Origin: Bacillus subtilis
Lineage (GTDB): Bacteria; Pseudomonadota; Alphaproteobacteria; Rhizobiales; Rhizobiaceae
DNA: 64,000 nt
Assembly (NCBI GenBank): GCA_021733665.1
Contig: JAHREI010000001.1
Span: 62,001 to 126,000 of the forward strand
Direction: 5' to 3'
The position numbers and the translations under genes are program-made. The notes beneath the pieces are model-generated. The model was not told where the DNA came from. It made no database searches and was given only the letters and a program-made list of their open reading frames with translations. Positions 1-8,703 of the stretch are shown one piece after another. Position 1 is the first letter of the stretch; every line of letters starts with the position of its first letter.

Positions 1-387
1 AGTCTGGGCATCGAGCAGACGGATCAACGGCTCCTGATCAACGCTGAGCAATTTGGAAGCTTGTTTGCTCATACGCCTCGCGGCCTCTGCATCACCTGCA
101 CCGGCTGCAATCAAACCTGTTGAAAGCGACTGATAACCGCGATCGCGTTTGCGTGCACGGAAATGGCGCTGCAAAATATACGGCGAACGCACCAGATTTT
201 TGACAACCCACCACAACAGCATGGCACAGGCAATCGCTGCAACAACCATGCTGGCAGCCGTCATCAGAGAAATATTGTGCCGCTCTCCGGCAAAGGTAAA
301 GACCAGATCTCCCGGACGATCCGCGAGCCAGCCGAACCCCAACCCCAGCGCTGCCACAACAACAAGAAACAGGATTACCCGTATCAT
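1..387 (-). CDS. hemY: HemY-like heme biosynthesis protein, N-terminal part (cut by window edge)
   Basis: The first 129 codons of a minus-strand gene that runs off the left edge. The start is the ATG at 387, which opens MIRVILFLVVVAALGLGFGW, a membrane segment. A second hydrophobic segment lies near residues 43-63 (MTAASMVVAAIACAMLLWWV), followed by a basic region (RHFRARKRDRGYQS) and the beginning of a helical repeat region. Two N-terminal membrane helices followed by a TPR-like part is the architecture of the HemY_N/COG3898 family, which sits in heme operons of proteobacteria. Its biochemical role is not firmly established and it is unrelated to the protoporphyrinogen oxidase also called HemY. 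It lies 24 bp after the mic60-like gene on the same strand, so it is the last visible gene of a hemC-hemD-mic60-hemY operon. Confidence 0.85.
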   Translation of the reverse strand, partial: MIRVILFLVVVAALGLGFGWLADRPGDLVFTFAGERHNISLMTAASMVVAAIACAMLLWWVVKNLVRSPYILQRHFRARKRDRGYQSLSTGLIAAGAGDAEAARRMSKQASKLLSVDQEPLIRLLDAQT

Positions 388-411
388 ACCGTTCTCCTTT
401 TCTTGTTTCGC

Positions 412-1854
412 TTATTGCGCAGCCGGTTTTGTCTCAGAGACTTGCGTCGAGGCCGCAATCAGCTGCGCAAGCAGTGCATCCGCATCACGCCGCGCACTCA
501 GCGCATTATAAAAATCCTGACCAACCTGCTTGGCAGCTTCCGGTAATTGTGCCCATTCGGTGATTGCGCGCTGCACATCACCATTTTGCAAAGCAAATTC
601 AATCCGTGCAGTCACCGGTCCGACACCGGAACCAGCCACATCACCGATCGGCCGCGAACGCACCAGATTTTTGGCACTGCCCACCAGCTGATCCCAAACA
701 CCCGCATCCGCCGCCGGCTTATTCACCGCGGCAACCATATCATCCGCGAGTGCTGAGAACTGCGTATTCAGGTGGCTTAATGTCGGAATGCCGCTTTCTG
801 CGAGTGCATCCAGTCCTGCCGCAGAGCCCGCTTGTGCAGGCAACAAGGATTTATAGGTCTGCAATTCATTGGCATAAGAACCGCCGCGATCAATCGCGGT
901 TTTCAACGCATTAGCGGCAATGATAACGGCCATATCCGGCTGCGAAGCCTGTCCGTCAATTTTTGTCTGCAAGGCAGTCAGCTGCTCTTTCAGCGCATTA
1001 ACCGCATCACCATCGGTATTCAGAGCGGCATTCGCCTGCTCGGCCTGCGAACCAATGGTATTAAGCTTGGTTTCCATCGTATTCAGACGTTCCGTCAGGC
1101 TATTGACCAGCGCATCATCTGCCGGTTGTGCCTGCCCTGCCAGTGCTTTCAGCTGCTCCTGCAAGGCTGCCACATCTGCCCGAATGGCCTCATCATCCGC
1201 TGCAGGCACCGGACTTGCTCTCATCATCTCATTCAAAAGTTTTTGAGCTTCTGCTGCATTTTTCTCCGCCGCTTCAAGACGCGCCAACAAGTCAGCATCC
1301 GGTTTGACATCCGCCTGCATGGCAGCGAGCTGTTGTTTAAGATCAGCAATTTGCGCATTCACAGCCTGCGCTGCAACATCCGCTCCATTGTTTTGCCCTG
1401 CAAGCGGCATCAAACCTGTCCATTGCAATGCGCCCACACCAGCAAGCGCAATCACACCACCGGTCAGTCCTGCGAGCCATGGCGAAGCCGTTTTTTTCGT
1501 CTGCGGAGCGGAACTGGCGGCATTATTCATGGTTTTTCCCGATGCATATGGATTGGGGCCGGAAACACCGGCAGAAGAAGCCGGACGTGATGTTGCCTGT
1601 GCTGGCTGAGACTGAGGCTGTACCGGCGAGGCAGGTTTTGCCTCAGCCTGCGGCTTGGATGATGGCGGTGCGGAAGGCTTTGCAGCCGACTGTGCAGCCG
1701 GTTTCGGATCACCTACCGGCTCTGCATCCGGCACAATTTTATCTGCAGTTTTAGAGGCAGACTTCCCGACAGGTTTCACATCAGACGGATCAAGATCGAT
1801 CACTACCGGTTTGCGGGTTGTCTTGCTGTGACGCGACACTGTGGATTTAGCCAT
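412..1854 (-). CDS. Mic60/mitofilin-family inner membrane protein in the heme operon
   Basis: 480 aa. The first ~120 residues are disordered, rich in Ala, Pro, Ser and Lys. A single membrane segment follows at about 124-148 (SPWLAGLTGGVIALAGVGAL...), then an extended region of heptad-like helices (about 165-305, many Q/L/A/E) predicting a coiled coil, then a more folded C-terminal domain. This N-terminal tail, one TM, periplasmic coiled coil and C-terminal domain is the plan of alphaproteobacterial Mic60 (COG4223, the bacterial relative of mitochondrial mitofilin), whose gene characteristically lies between hemD and hemY. Such proteins are thought to shape inner-membrane invaginations and contact the outer membrane. 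The final residues (TQVSETKPAAQ) are low complexity. The identification rests on architecture plus location; sequence in this family diverges quickly. Confidence 0.8.
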   Translation of the reverse strand: MAKSTVSRHSKTTRKPVVIDLDPSDVKPVGKSASKTADKIVPDAEPVGDPKPAAQSAAKPSAPPSSKPQAEAKPASPVQPQSQPAQATSRPASSAGVSGPNPYASGKTMNNAASSAPQTKKTASPWLAGLTGGVIALAGVGALQWTGLMPLAGQNNGADVAAQAVNAQIADLKQQLAAMQADVKPDADLLARLEAAEKNAAEAQKLLNEMMRASPVPAADDEAIRADVAALQEQLKALAGQAQPADDALVNSLTERLNTMETKLNTIGSQAEQANAALNTDGDAVNALKEQLTALQTKIDGQASQPDMAVIIAANALKTAIDRGGSYANELQTYKSLLPAQAGSAAGLDALAESGIPTLSHLNTQFSALADDMVAAVNKPAADAGVWDQLVGSAKNLVRSRPIGDVAGSGVGPVTARIEFALQNGDVQRAITEWAQLPEAAKQVGQDFYNALSARRDADALLAQLIAASTQVSETKPAAQ

Positions 1855-1936
1855 AAGCCCTCTCGCAGTAATTTATTTCTCTTACACGCTGCTGCAACCT
1901 AAATGACGGTATTAAACAAATGGTTGCATAATTTTG

Positions 1937-2647
1937 TCAAATCAATGCCAGCAGATGCAATAAAGCATCTTCATCCGGCGTTTCGCTGATCTGCACGCGC
2001 GCGCTGCAATCCGCTGGTAATTCTGCAGCAATCCGCTGCGAAAGACAAAAAATATATTTTGCGCTCCGGATAAATGCACCCTGTGCCTGCTCATTTAAAG
2101 CCACAAACTGCTTAGCGGCAACCGCAGAATAGAGCAAAATGACATCGCTATGCCCTGCGTCTGAAATCCCGCTTAACTCAGCGTCACTATAGGTTACAGG
2201 GCGGGTGTCATAGGTTTCAGCCACAGTCAGCTGAATATCAGCGGCGCTCAGTTGCGCTTCAAAATCTGGACGCCTGATTTTTCCGGTTAAATACAGTACA
2301 TGGCTGCCCGCCGGCATCGCAGCAGCCACATGGCGCCCCAGATGCAGCCCCCAGCCATCACCGGCATAAATCGCCTCAAAACCACATTCTTTCGCGACAG
2401 AAGCGGTTTTCTCTCCAACCGCATAAACCTGCAAATGCCGGTACGGCTTCAACAGGTTTGGTTCAATATGGCGCAAGGCGTTGGCACTGGTCACGGCAAC
2501 GGCATCAAAATTACGCTGTGGTAATGATACACCCGTTGCCACAGTCTCACTCACCGGCAGACAAACCGGCTGATAACCGGCAGCTTCAAGCTTTGCTGCG
2601 GTCAGAGCGGCATCCGGTTGCGGGCGTGTGACCAGAACCCTGCGCAT
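1937..2647 (-). CDS. hemD: Uroporphyrinogen-III synthase
   Basis: 236 aa. It cyclises hydroxymethylbilane, the HemC product, with inversion of ring D to give uroporphyrinogen III, the branch point to heme and cobalamin. The N-terminus MRRVLVTRPQPDAALTAAKL is typical of the family (VxxTRP near the start), and SANALRHI and YSAVAAKQF match the conserved SxNAV/TS-type blocks of the two-lobed fold. Length is normal. It begins 3 bp after the hemC stop and is followed by the mic60-like gene after 82 bp, so it is co-transcribed with both. The protein family is poorly conserved in general, and the call is strengthened by the hemC neighbour. Confidence 0.93.
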   Translation of the reverse strand: MRRVLVTRPQPDAALTAAKLEAAGYQPVCLPVSETVATGVSLPQRNFDAVAVTSANALRHIEPNLLKPYRHLQVYAVGEKTASVAKECGFEAIYAGDGWGLHLGRHVAAAMPAGSHVLYLTGKIRRPDFEAQLSAADIQLTVAETYDTRPVTYSDAELSGISDAGHSDVILLYSAVAAKQFVALNEQAQGAFIRSAKYIFCLSQRIAAELPADCSARVQISETPDEDALLHLLALI

Positions 2648-2650
2648 TGT

Positions 2651-3580
2651 TTAAGCCCAGCTGGTGAAGAAATCAGAACCGGCCTCTGCACGGATACGCT
2701 CGGCCGCCTCGGTTCCCAGAGCGCTGGCATCCGCAGCCGCGCCTTCAATCGCCACACGATGCAGGCGTGAACCATCCGGTGTCAGAATCATACCGGCGAA
2801 AGAAACACGACCATCCTTGACCTCAGCCAGTCCGGCAATCGGCGTGCGGCAGGAACCGTCAAGACGCGCCAGAAACGCCCGTTCACAGGCCAGACGCACA
2901 AATGTCTCTTCATGGTTCAAAGGCTTGAGCAACGCATCAATAAGCGCATCGTTCACACGGCTCTCAATAGTGATTGCGCCCTGCCCCGGAGCCGGTAAAA
3001 ACCGCTCCGTATCCATCAGCTCAGTCACCACATGCTCAAGACCAAGGCGCTTCAATCCTGCAAAAGCAAGGAAGGTGCCATCGACCTGCCCCTCTTCAAG
3101 TTTGCGCAAACGGGAATTTACATTGCCGCGAAAAGTAATGACATTCAGATCCGGGCGGATATGGCGGATTTGTGCCTGACGGCGCAGGCTGGATGAGCCA
3201 ACTGTTGCGCCCTGCGGCAGATCGGTCAGTTTTGCACTGGTCTTACCGACAAAAGCATCACGCGGATCTTCACGCTCCAGATAGGTGGAAAGATGCAGGC
3301 CTTCAGGCAGCACGGTCGGCATATCCTTGGTGGAATGCACAGCAATATCAATGCGTCCCTGTAACAGCGCATCTTCAATCTCTTGTGTAAACAAGCCTTT
3401 GCCGCCGATTTCCGACAAAGACCGGTCCTGAATGCGATCGCCCTGTGTGGACATCGGCACGATTTCAACATCCGCTTCGCTTAAACCATGCGCAGCCATC
3501 AGGCGTGTGCGTGTTTCTTCTGCCTGTGCCAGTGCCAAAGCACTGGAACGTGTTCCGATTTTTAAACGTGGTGTTTGCAT
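2651..3580 (-). CDS. hemC: Hydroxymethylbilane synthase (porphobilinogen deaminase)
   Basis: 309 aa. It polymerises four porphobilinogens into hydroxymethylbilane using a dipyrromethane cofactor. The start was set at the ATG at 3580 ([20 protein letters not shown]), because the family begins with this RIGTRxSxLALxQ block. The open frame extends 42 codons further upstream, but that part has no family similarity. [24 protein letters not shown]-like ([16 protein letters not shown]), [15 protein letters not shown] and the cofactor-attachment segment [15 protein letters not shown], with the essential cysteine, are all present. It is the first gene of the heme operon, divergent from tsaD across about 210 bp that must contain both promoters. 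Confidence 0.97.
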   Translation of the reverse strand: MQTPRLKIGTRSSALALAQAEETRTRLMAAHGLSEADVEIVPMSTQGDRIQDRSLSEIGGKGLFTQEIEDALLQGRIDIAVHSTKDMPTVLPEGLHLSTYLEREDPRDAFVGKTSAKLTDLPQGATVGSSSLRRQAQIRHIRPDLNVITFRGNVNSRLRKLEEGQVDGTFLAFAGLKRLGLEHVVTELMDTERFLPAPGQGAITIESRVNDALIDALLKPLNHEETFVRLACERAFLARLDGSCRTPIAGLAEVKDGRVSFAGMILTPDGSRLHRVAIEGAAADASALGTEAAERIRAEAGSDFFTSWA

Positions 3581-3792
3581 CTGGCTCTGTCCGTGATACG
3601 CGAATTCATAAGCTTCTCTAACTGCCTTTCGCCTCAGGAGCAAATTCGTGACTGTAATATCATGAATATAATGCCTATATCCGGTACAAGACAGAAAGAT
3701 CAGCAAAATTTGGTTATTAAACGCATTGTTCTCAGGTAAAACCGCACTGCAATCTTGCCTGAACTGCTTTATGAATACGGATCTAATCGCTT

Positions 3793-4884
3793 ATGCGCGT
3801 GCTTGGAATAGAAACAAGTTGCGACGAAACAGCCGCAGCTATCATTGAACGCTTTGAGAATGAACAAGGCGAGGTGTCTTCGCGCATCCTGTCCAATGTT
3901 GTTCTGAGCCAGATTGCCGAGCACGAACCCTATGGTGGCGTGGTGCCGGAAATTGCTGCACGCGCCCATGTTGAAGCCCTCGACGGACTGATTGCCAAAG
4001 CCCTGTCTGATGCGGATATGAGCATTCAGGATGTGGATGCCGTGGCCGCCACCGCTGGCCCCGGCCTGATCGGCGGTTTGATTGTCGGCCTGATGACCGC
4101 AAAAGCCATGGCCTTTGCCGCAGACAAACCTTTCTATGCCGTCAATCATCTCGAAGGTCATGCCCTGACAGCGCGCCTGACCGACGGACTGCCTTTCCCT
4201 TATCTGCTGCTGCTGGTATCCGGCGGTCATACGCAGGTTATTCTCGTGCATGGCCTCGGCCATTATGAGCGCCTCGGCACCACAATTGACGATGCACTCG
4301 GCGAGGCTTTTGACAAGACCGCCAAACTGCTGGGCTTGCCTTATCCCGGTGGCCCTGCAGTTGAACAGGCCGCCTTGAAGGGCGACGCCTCACGTTTTGA
4401 ACTGCCCCGCCCGTTGAAGGGTGAAGCGCGGCTGGACTTCTCTTTCTCCGGTCTCAAGACCGCTGTGCGCCAGACCGCAACCCAGCTTGTACCGCTGAGT
4501 GATCAGGATGTCGCGGATATTTGTGCCTCATTTCAGACGGCTGTTGCCGATACGTTGAATGATCGCGTGAAGCGTTCCCTGAATAAATTTCTAGAAACTT
4601 ATCCGGATAAAGAAAAGCCGACACTCGTCGTTGCCGGTGGTGTTGCCGCCAATAAAGTGCTGCGCAAAGGCCTTGAAACACTATGTGAGAAACACGGCTT
4701 CGACTTCCTCGCACCACCGCATATTTTGTGCACAGACAATGCAGCCATGATCGCATGGGCCGGTGCGGAACATGCTGCGCGCACAGAGCCGGATAATCTG
4801 GATTTTGCACCGCGCTCACGCTGGCCGCTGGACAGCACAGCAGCACCATTGATCGGTTTTGGCCGCAGAGGGGCAAAGGCATGA
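3793..4884 (+). CDS. tsaD: tRNA N6-threonylcarbamoyladenosine (t6A37) transferase TsaD
   Basis: 363 aa. It transfers the threonylcarbamoyl group from TC-AMP to A37 of ANN-decoding tRNAs, working with TsaB, TsaE and TsaC. The opening [17 protein letters not shown], the metal-binding [11 protein letters not shown] (HxxxH), [10 protein letters not shown], and the C-terminal [13 protein letters not shown] and [12 protein letters not shown] are diagnostic of the Kae1/TsaD ASKHA fold. The gpsA start overlaps its last four bases (ATGA), so the two are translationally coupled. The gene is read divergently from hemC. Length is normal for the bacterial family. Confidence 0.97.
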   Translation: MRVLGIETSCDETAAAIIERFENEQGEVSSRILSNVVLSQIAEHEPYGGVVPEIAARAHVEALDGLIAKALSDADMSIQDVDAVAATAGPGLIGGLIVGLMTAKAMAFAADKPFYAVNHLEGHALTARLTDGLPFPYLLLLVSGGHTQVILVHGLGHYERLGTTIDDALGEAFDKTAKLLGLPYPGGPAVEQAALKGDASRFELPRPLKGEARLDFSFSGLKTAVRQTATQLVPLSDQDVADICASFQTAVADTLNDRVKRSLNKFLETYPDKEKPTLVVAGGVAANKVLRKGLETLCEKHGFDFLAPPHILCTDNAAMIAWAGAEHAARTEPDNLDFAPRSRWPLDSTAAPLIGFGRRGAKA

Positions 4885-5861
4885 ACAAGAAGATCGTTAT
4901 TCTCGGTGGCGGCGCATGGGGAACAGCTTTGGGCTGCATGGCCGCACAAAACGGCCATGAGGTCATACTCTATGCCCGCGATCAGGCAACGGTCAACGAG
5001 ATCAACCAGAAGCATCGCAACAGCCGCTATCTTGGCGATATCGCCCTGCATGATAATCTGCGCGCCACCAGCGATGCAGCCGCAGCTCTGAAAAATGCCG
5101 ATACGGTTCTGGCCGTTATCCCTGCGCAATCCATGGCTGCCGCACTGCAAGAGCTGAAACCGCTCATTCCGGATGATTGCCCCGTTGTGCTTTGCGCAAA
5201 AGGCATAGAACGCTCCACCGGACGGCTGATGTCGCAGATCATTGCGGATATTTTGCCGGATCATCCGATTGCAGCGCTTTCGGGCCCGAGCTTCGCCAGC
5301 GATGTTGCCCGCGGCTTTCCGACTGCCGTGACAATTGCCTGTGAAAATATTGCTATTGCCGATGATCTGGCCGCCCAATTTTCCGGCAGCACCTTCCGTT
5401 GCTATTCCTCCGACGATCTGACCGGTGTTGAAATCGGCGGCGCGTTGAAAAATGTGATTGCCGTAGCAGCCGGTGCCACGATCGGCAAAGGTTTGGGTGC
5501 TTCCGCACAGGCGGCACTGGTCACCCGTGCATTTGCGGAATTGCGCCGTATTGCGCTAGCCTTCGGCGGACGGCCTGAAACCCTGATGGGATTATCAGGC
5601 CTCGGCGATCTGATGTTATCCTGCTCCTCACCGCAATCCCGCAACTACTCCTACGGACTGGCACTGGGGCGCGGTGAACCGCTGGAAGGCTTATTGCTTG
5701 CCGAAGGTGTGGCAACTGCGCCGGTGATCGCCGAACTTTGCGCGCAGCGCCAGATTTATGCCCCGGTTATCAGCACCATTGCAGCCTTGCTCAATGGCAG
5801 TATTACTATTGATGCAGCTGTTACCGGGTTGCTGTCCCGCCCTTTGAAAAACGAAGATTAG
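4881..5861 (+). CDS. gpsA: Glycerol-3-phosphate dehydrogenase [NAD(P)+]
   Basis: 326 aa. It reduces dihydroxyacetone phosphate to sn-glycerol 3-phosphate, the backbone for phospholipids. Domains: N-terminal Rossmann fold with [20 protein letters not shown] (dinucleotide-binding GxGxxG variant, residues 5-24), then a helical C-terminal domain with the family blocks [27 protein letters not shown] (catalytic Lys) and [14 protein letters not shown]. The start codon overlaps the tsaD stop by 4 bp. A YciI-like gene begins 12 bp downstream on the same strand, so tsaD-gpsA-yciI-EVE is probably one transcript. Confidence 0.97.
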   Translation: MNKKIVILGGGAWGTALGCMAAQNGHEVILYARDQATVNEINQKHRNSRYLGDIALHDNLRATSDAAAALKNADTVLAVIPAQSMAAALQELKPLIPDDCPVVLCAKGIERSTGRLMSQIIADILPDHPIAALSGPSFASDVARGFPTAVTIACENIAIADDLAAQFSGSTFRCYSSDDLTGVEIGGALKNVIAVAAGATIGKGLGASAQAALVTRAFAELRRIALAFGGRPETLMGLSGLGDLMLSCSSPQSRNYSYGLALGRGEPLEGLLLAEGVATAPVIAELCAQRQIYAPVISTIAALLNGSITIDAAVTGLLSRPLKNED

Positions 5862-5873
5862 GAACCTGACCTC

Positions 5874-6161
5874 ATGTTATTCGCCATTCTCTGCAATGAC
5901 AAAGCCGATCATCTGCAACTGCGTCTTGATACCCGCCCTGCCCATCTCGATTATCTGAAAAGCCTCGGCGACAAGATCAAATTCGGCGGCCCTTTCCTGA
6001 GCGAAGCAGACCAGAAGCCAGTGGGCAGCATGTTGATGGTCAAAGCAGAGACCATTGAAGATGCTAAAGCCATTGCCGCAGCAGATCCTTATGCATTGGC
6101 TGGTCTGTTTGAAAATGTAACTGTGCGCCCTTGGAATTGGGTTATCAACAAACCTGAATAA
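5874..6161 (+). CDS. YciI-like family protein
   Basis: 95 aa. Family features: an N-terminal strand MLFAILCNDKADHLQLRLDT, the conserved RPAHLDYLKSLGDKIKFGGP segment with the putative active-site His, SMLMVKAETIEDAKAIAAADPY with the conserved Asp-Pro, and AGLFENVTVRPWNWV at the end. These are ferredoxin-like-fold dimers. The specific substrate of this subgroup is unknown, and related YciI proteins have been linked to stress and hydrolase-like chemistry. It lies 12 bp after gpsA and 14 bp before the EVE-domain gene, an order I recall as common in Rhizobiales. The function is not assigned. Confidence 0.88.
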   Translation: MLFAILCNDKADHLQLRLDTRPAHLDYLKSLGDKIKFGGPFLSEADQKPVGSMLMVKAETIEDAKAIAAADPYALAGLFENVTVRPWNWVINKPE

Positions 6162-6175
6162 ATCCGGAGAAAATT

Positions 6176-6604
6176 GTGGCATATTGGCTGTTTAAATCTG
6201 AACCATTCAAATGGTCGTGGGAAATGCAAAAAGCCAAAGGCGCTGTCGGCGAACAGTGGGATGGCGTACGCAATTATCAGGCACGCAATAATATGCGTGC
6301 GATGGAACTTGGCGATAAAGCTTTTTTCTATCACTCCAATGAAGGACTGGAAGTTGTCGGCATTGTCGAAGTTTGTGCTCTGGCGCATCCGGACAGCACA
6401 ACTGACGACCACCGCTGGGAATGTGTAGATATTCGCGCTGTCTGCGATATGCCGAAGCCGGTGACACTGAAAGATGTCAAAGCCAATCCGCTATTGAGTG
6501 ATATGGCGCTGGTCACATCCATGCGTCTTTCCGTGCAGCCGGTGAAAGAAGACGAATGGATCGAAGTCTGCCGGATGGGCGGCTTAGATCATACCAAAAT
6601 CTGA
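6176..6604 (+). CDS. EVE domain-containing protein (probable modified-base reader)
   Basis: 142 aa beginning at a GTG (6176) preceded by CCGGAGAAAATT. MAYWLFKSEPFKWSWEMQ starts with the typical W-x-x-K-x-E-P of the EVE/thymocyte nuclear protein 1 family. WDGVRNYQARNNMRAMELGD, YHSNEGLEVVGIVEV and the C-terminal DEWIEVCRMGGL complete the PUA-like fold. EVE domains are related to YTH domains and are thought to recognise modified cytosines or other modified nucleotides in DNA or RNA. Here it is a single-domain housekeeping version and not a restriction fusion. It ends the tsaD-gpsA-yciI-EVE run; a GC stem with TTTT follows at 6617-6660. Confidence 0.93.
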   Translation: MAYWLFKSEPFKWSWEMQKAKGAVGEQWDGVRNYQARNNMRAMELGDKAFFYHSNEGLEVVGIVEVCALAHPDSTTDDHRWECVDIRAVCDMPKPVTLKDVKANPLLSDMALVTSMRLSVQPVKEDEWIEVCRMGGLDHTKI

Positions 6605-6616
6605 GATCATAAAGAT

Positions 6617-6660
6617 GCAGAACGCAACCCAAACCATATTTAGGAAGCGTTCTGCTTTTG
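6617..6660 (+). terminator. Probable terminator after the EVE gene
   Basis: GCAGAACGC (6617-6625) pairs with GCGTTCTGC (6647-6655), followed by TTTTG. The loop is long (21 nt), so the call is tentative. It fits the end of the tsaD-to-EVE transcript. Confidence 0.5.
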
Positions 6661-6694
6661 CAGTCGCTTATCCGCTGCTTGATCCGGAGCGCCT

Positions 6695-7378
6695 ATGCCC
6701 CTCCTGATCCCCGACACAACACGTGCAACGCAATTTATCCTTGCCAATACCGGCATTCATCATCCGCCGCATGTGGCGGAAATCGCGCTTCATCTTGCTG
6801 ATGAGGCACATGATCTTTGGCATAAGACCGAAGAAGAACTTTCCGAAATCGGATTACCGCCCCCTTATTGGGCTTTCGCATGGGCAGGCGGACAGGGCGT
6901 TGCCCGCTATATTCTCGATCATCCGCAGGCTGTGCAAAACAAACGCATACTGGATTTTGCCTCCGGTTCCGGCCTCGTTGGCATTGCCGCGCTTTTGAGC
7001 GGCGCAAGTTCTGTAACCGCCAATGATATTGATCCCTTTGCCCGCCACGCCATCAGCCTGAACAGTGTTTTGAACAAAGTATCCTGTGACTTCAGCGATG
7101 CTGATCTGATCGGACAGGATGTCAGCAACTCCTTTGATGTGCTGCTCGCCGGTGATGTCTTCTACGACAAGCCAATGGCCGACCGGCTGATCATCTGGTT
7201 TGACATGCTGGCTGCCAAAGGTGTCCAGATTATTGTCGGCGATCCCGGACGCTCTTATCTGCCAAGGCACCGCCTGACTGAGCTTGACGTTTATTCCGTG
7301 CCCGTCACCCGCGCGCTGGAAGATGCAGACGTGAAGCGCACCACCGTCTGGCACTACGGTGAAACAGAAAAGGCGTAG
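6695..7378 (+). CDS. Class I SAM-dependent methyltransferase (COG3897, Nnt1/ETFBKMT-like)
   Basis: 227 aa. A family-specific N-terminal region (PPPYWAFAWAGGQGVARYIL) precedes the Rossmann methyltransferase core: RILDFASGSGLVGIAALL is motif I, TANDIDPFA binds the SAM ribose, and DVLLAGDVFYDKPM is motif IV. This is the pattern of COG3897 proteins related to lysine methyltransferase METTL20/ETFBKMT and to PrmA, so a protein-lysine or small-amine substrate is plausible, but none is established here. The ATG at 6695 has GGAG five bases upstream. The stop codon is part of a 7-bp hairpin (GGCGTAG, 7372-7378, with CTACGCC, 7386-7392), perhaps a weak terminator; the large repeat described at 7416 follows. 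Confidence 0.85.
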   Translation: MPLLIPDTTRATQFILANTGIHHPPHVAEIALHLADEAHDLWHKTEEELSEIGLPPPYWAFAWAGGQGVARYILDHPQAVQNKRILDFASGSGLVGIAALLSGASSVTANDIDPFARHAISLNSVLNKVSCDFSDADLIGQDVSNSFDVLLAGDVFYDKPMADRLIIWFDMLAAKGVQIIVGDPGRSYLPRHRLTELDVYSVPVTRALEDADVKRTTVWHYGETEKA

Positions 7379-7415
7379 CAAACAGCTACGCCTGATTTGT
7401 GCCTGTGCAACGCCC

Positions 7416-7720
7416 ACATAGCGTTTTGCACTTCTCTTAGGTTTGTCGCGCAGCTTTTGTCTAAGTATGCCGCTTCGCAACATACCTAGACATAGCGCTT
7501 CGCATATTGTTTAGTTTCGTCGCTCCGCGCATGTTTGAATACGTCTTACAGCACATTCAAACATAGCGCTTCGCACTACTCTTAAATTTGTTGCTCTGCT
7601 TATGTCTTAGTATGCCGCTTCGCAACATACTTAGACATAGCGCTTCGCATATGTTTTAGTTTCGTCGCTTCGCGCATATTTGAATATGTCTTACAACATA
7701 TTCAAACATAGCGCTTCGCT
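7416..7720. repeat. Tandem 145-bp palindromic repeat between convergent genes
   Basis: Two imperfect units, 7416-7560 and 7561-7705, then the first ~15 bases of a third at 7706-7720 inside the EamA gene end. Landmarks recur at exactly 145 bp: ACATAGCG at 7416, 7561 and 7706; TATGCCGCTTCGCAACATAC at 7466 and 7611; TAGTTTCGTCGC at 7512 and 7657. Each unit contains two large inverted repeats: 7458-7469 with 7481-7492 and 7531-7540 with 7555-7564 in unit 1; 7603-7614 with 7626-7637 and 7676-7689 with 7696-7709 in unit 2. The octamer CGCTTCGC occurs seven times in all. The last copy overlaps the EamA C-terminal codons and stop, so the array looks seeded from that gene end. Confidence 0.9.
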
Positions 7721-8583
7721 CCGGCAACACACATCACCACAACACATGCCACCAGCATCATCGCTACGCTTACAGGTTCGCCCAGCACAAAGGCCGCCAG
7801 CGCAAGACCGAAAAACGGCTGCAACAATTGCAACTGCCCGACCCCTGCCGCGCCACCAAGCGCCAGCCCGTGATACCAGAAGAAAAAGCCGATCAGCATA
7901 CTGAACAACGACACATAGCCCACGCTCAGCCAAGCCGGTGCTTCAATCCCCGTAAAGCTGTCCGGACGCAACGCAATCGTCAGCACCAGCATCAGCGGCA
8001 ATGCCAGCACCAGCGCCCAGCAGATCACCTGCCAACCCCCGAGTGATCGGGAAAGTCGTGCACCTTCCGCATAACCATAACCACAAACAATGATCGACAG
8101 CAGCATCATCACATTGCCATAGAGCGAGAATTCACCACCGGCCTGATCTTTCGCCAAAGCGAAAAATGCAACTGCTGCGCTGCCCGCCAGTGAAAACGCC
8201 CAGAAGCGCCATTGCGGATTACTGGCGCCGCGCAACACGGCGAAAACAGCCGTACTCAACGGCAACAGACCAATGAAGACAATTGCATGGGCTGAAGTCA
8301 CATATTGCAATGCCAGTGCCGTAAACAGCGGGAAACCAACCACAACCCCGCCCGATACCAATGCAAGCGAAATCAGTTCTGAAGGTGTCGGCAGCTTTTC
8401 ACGAAATGCCAGCAGCAATGCCCCGCCAAGAATACCGGCAATGGTTGCACGAAGCACGGTCAGGAAAACCGGATCAATCTGTAATACCGCCAAACGGGTG
8501 GCCGGAAGAGAACCGCTAAAGATCACAACACCAATAAAGCCGCTTATCCAGCCTGCACTTTGGCTGCTTGTCTGATTACTCAT
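7702..8583 (-). CDS. EamA/DMT-superfamily metabolite exporter
   Basis: 293 aa with about ten hydrophobic segments in two homologous EamA halves (residues ~10-140 and ~150-285), the hallmark of drug/metabolite transporters such as RhtA, YdcZ and PecM. Conserved features include FTALALQYVTSAHAIVFIGLLPLSTAVFAVL in the first half and FFFWYHGLALGGAAGVGQLQLLQPF in the second (quoted only to locate the helices at about 92-122 and 227-251). The substrate is unknown, probably an amino acid or related metabolite. It is divergent from a MocR-type regulator at 8704, the usual arrangement for a transporter controlled by that regulator. Its stop codon lies inside the right arm of a palindrome of the 145-bp repeat. 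Confidence 0.9.
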   Translation of the reverse strand: MSNQTSSQSAGWISGFIGVVIFSGSLPATRLAVLQIDPVFLTVLRATIAGILGGALLLAFREKLPTPSELISLALVSGGVVVGFPLFTALALQYVTSAHAIVFIGLLPLSTAVFAVLRGASNPQWRFWAFSLAGSAAVAFFALAKDQAGGEFSLYGNVMMLLSIIVCGYGYAEGARLSRSLGGWQVICWALVLALPLMLVLTIALRPDSFTGIEAPAWLSVGYVSLFSMLIGFFFWYHGLALGGAAGVGQLQLLQPFFGLALAAFVLGEPVSVAMMLVACVVVMCVAGAKRYV

Positions 8584-8659
8584 TTTTATAAAATCTCGAT
8601 ATTCATTGCATATTTTACAATAAATATTGATACAAAGACAAAAGTGTCAGATACAGTTC

Positions 8660-8685
8660 CAGTACAATTTTATCAAACTGTACTG
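8660..8685. promoter_or_regulatory. Candidate operator of the MocR regulator (inverted repeat)
   Basis: A perfect 7-bp inverted repeat, CAGTACA (8660-8666) and TGTACTG (8679-8685), separated by 12 bp. It lies in the 120-bp region between the divergent EamA and MocR genes, 18 bp before the regulator start. MocR proteins bind repeats in such shared promoters, so the assignment to this regulator is an inference from position. Confidence 0.5.
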
Positions 8686-8703
8686 CTCAAATCAGGAATA
8701 CAG

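Noticed and set aside
832-1590. 252-codon plus-strand open frame
   Set aside because: Antisense shadow of the mic60-like gene; the low-complexity coding strand leaves the opposite frame open by chance.
7416-7720. CRISPR-like periodic repeat
   Set aside because: The units are contiguous, 145 bp long and internally palindromic, with no unique spacers and no cas genes.
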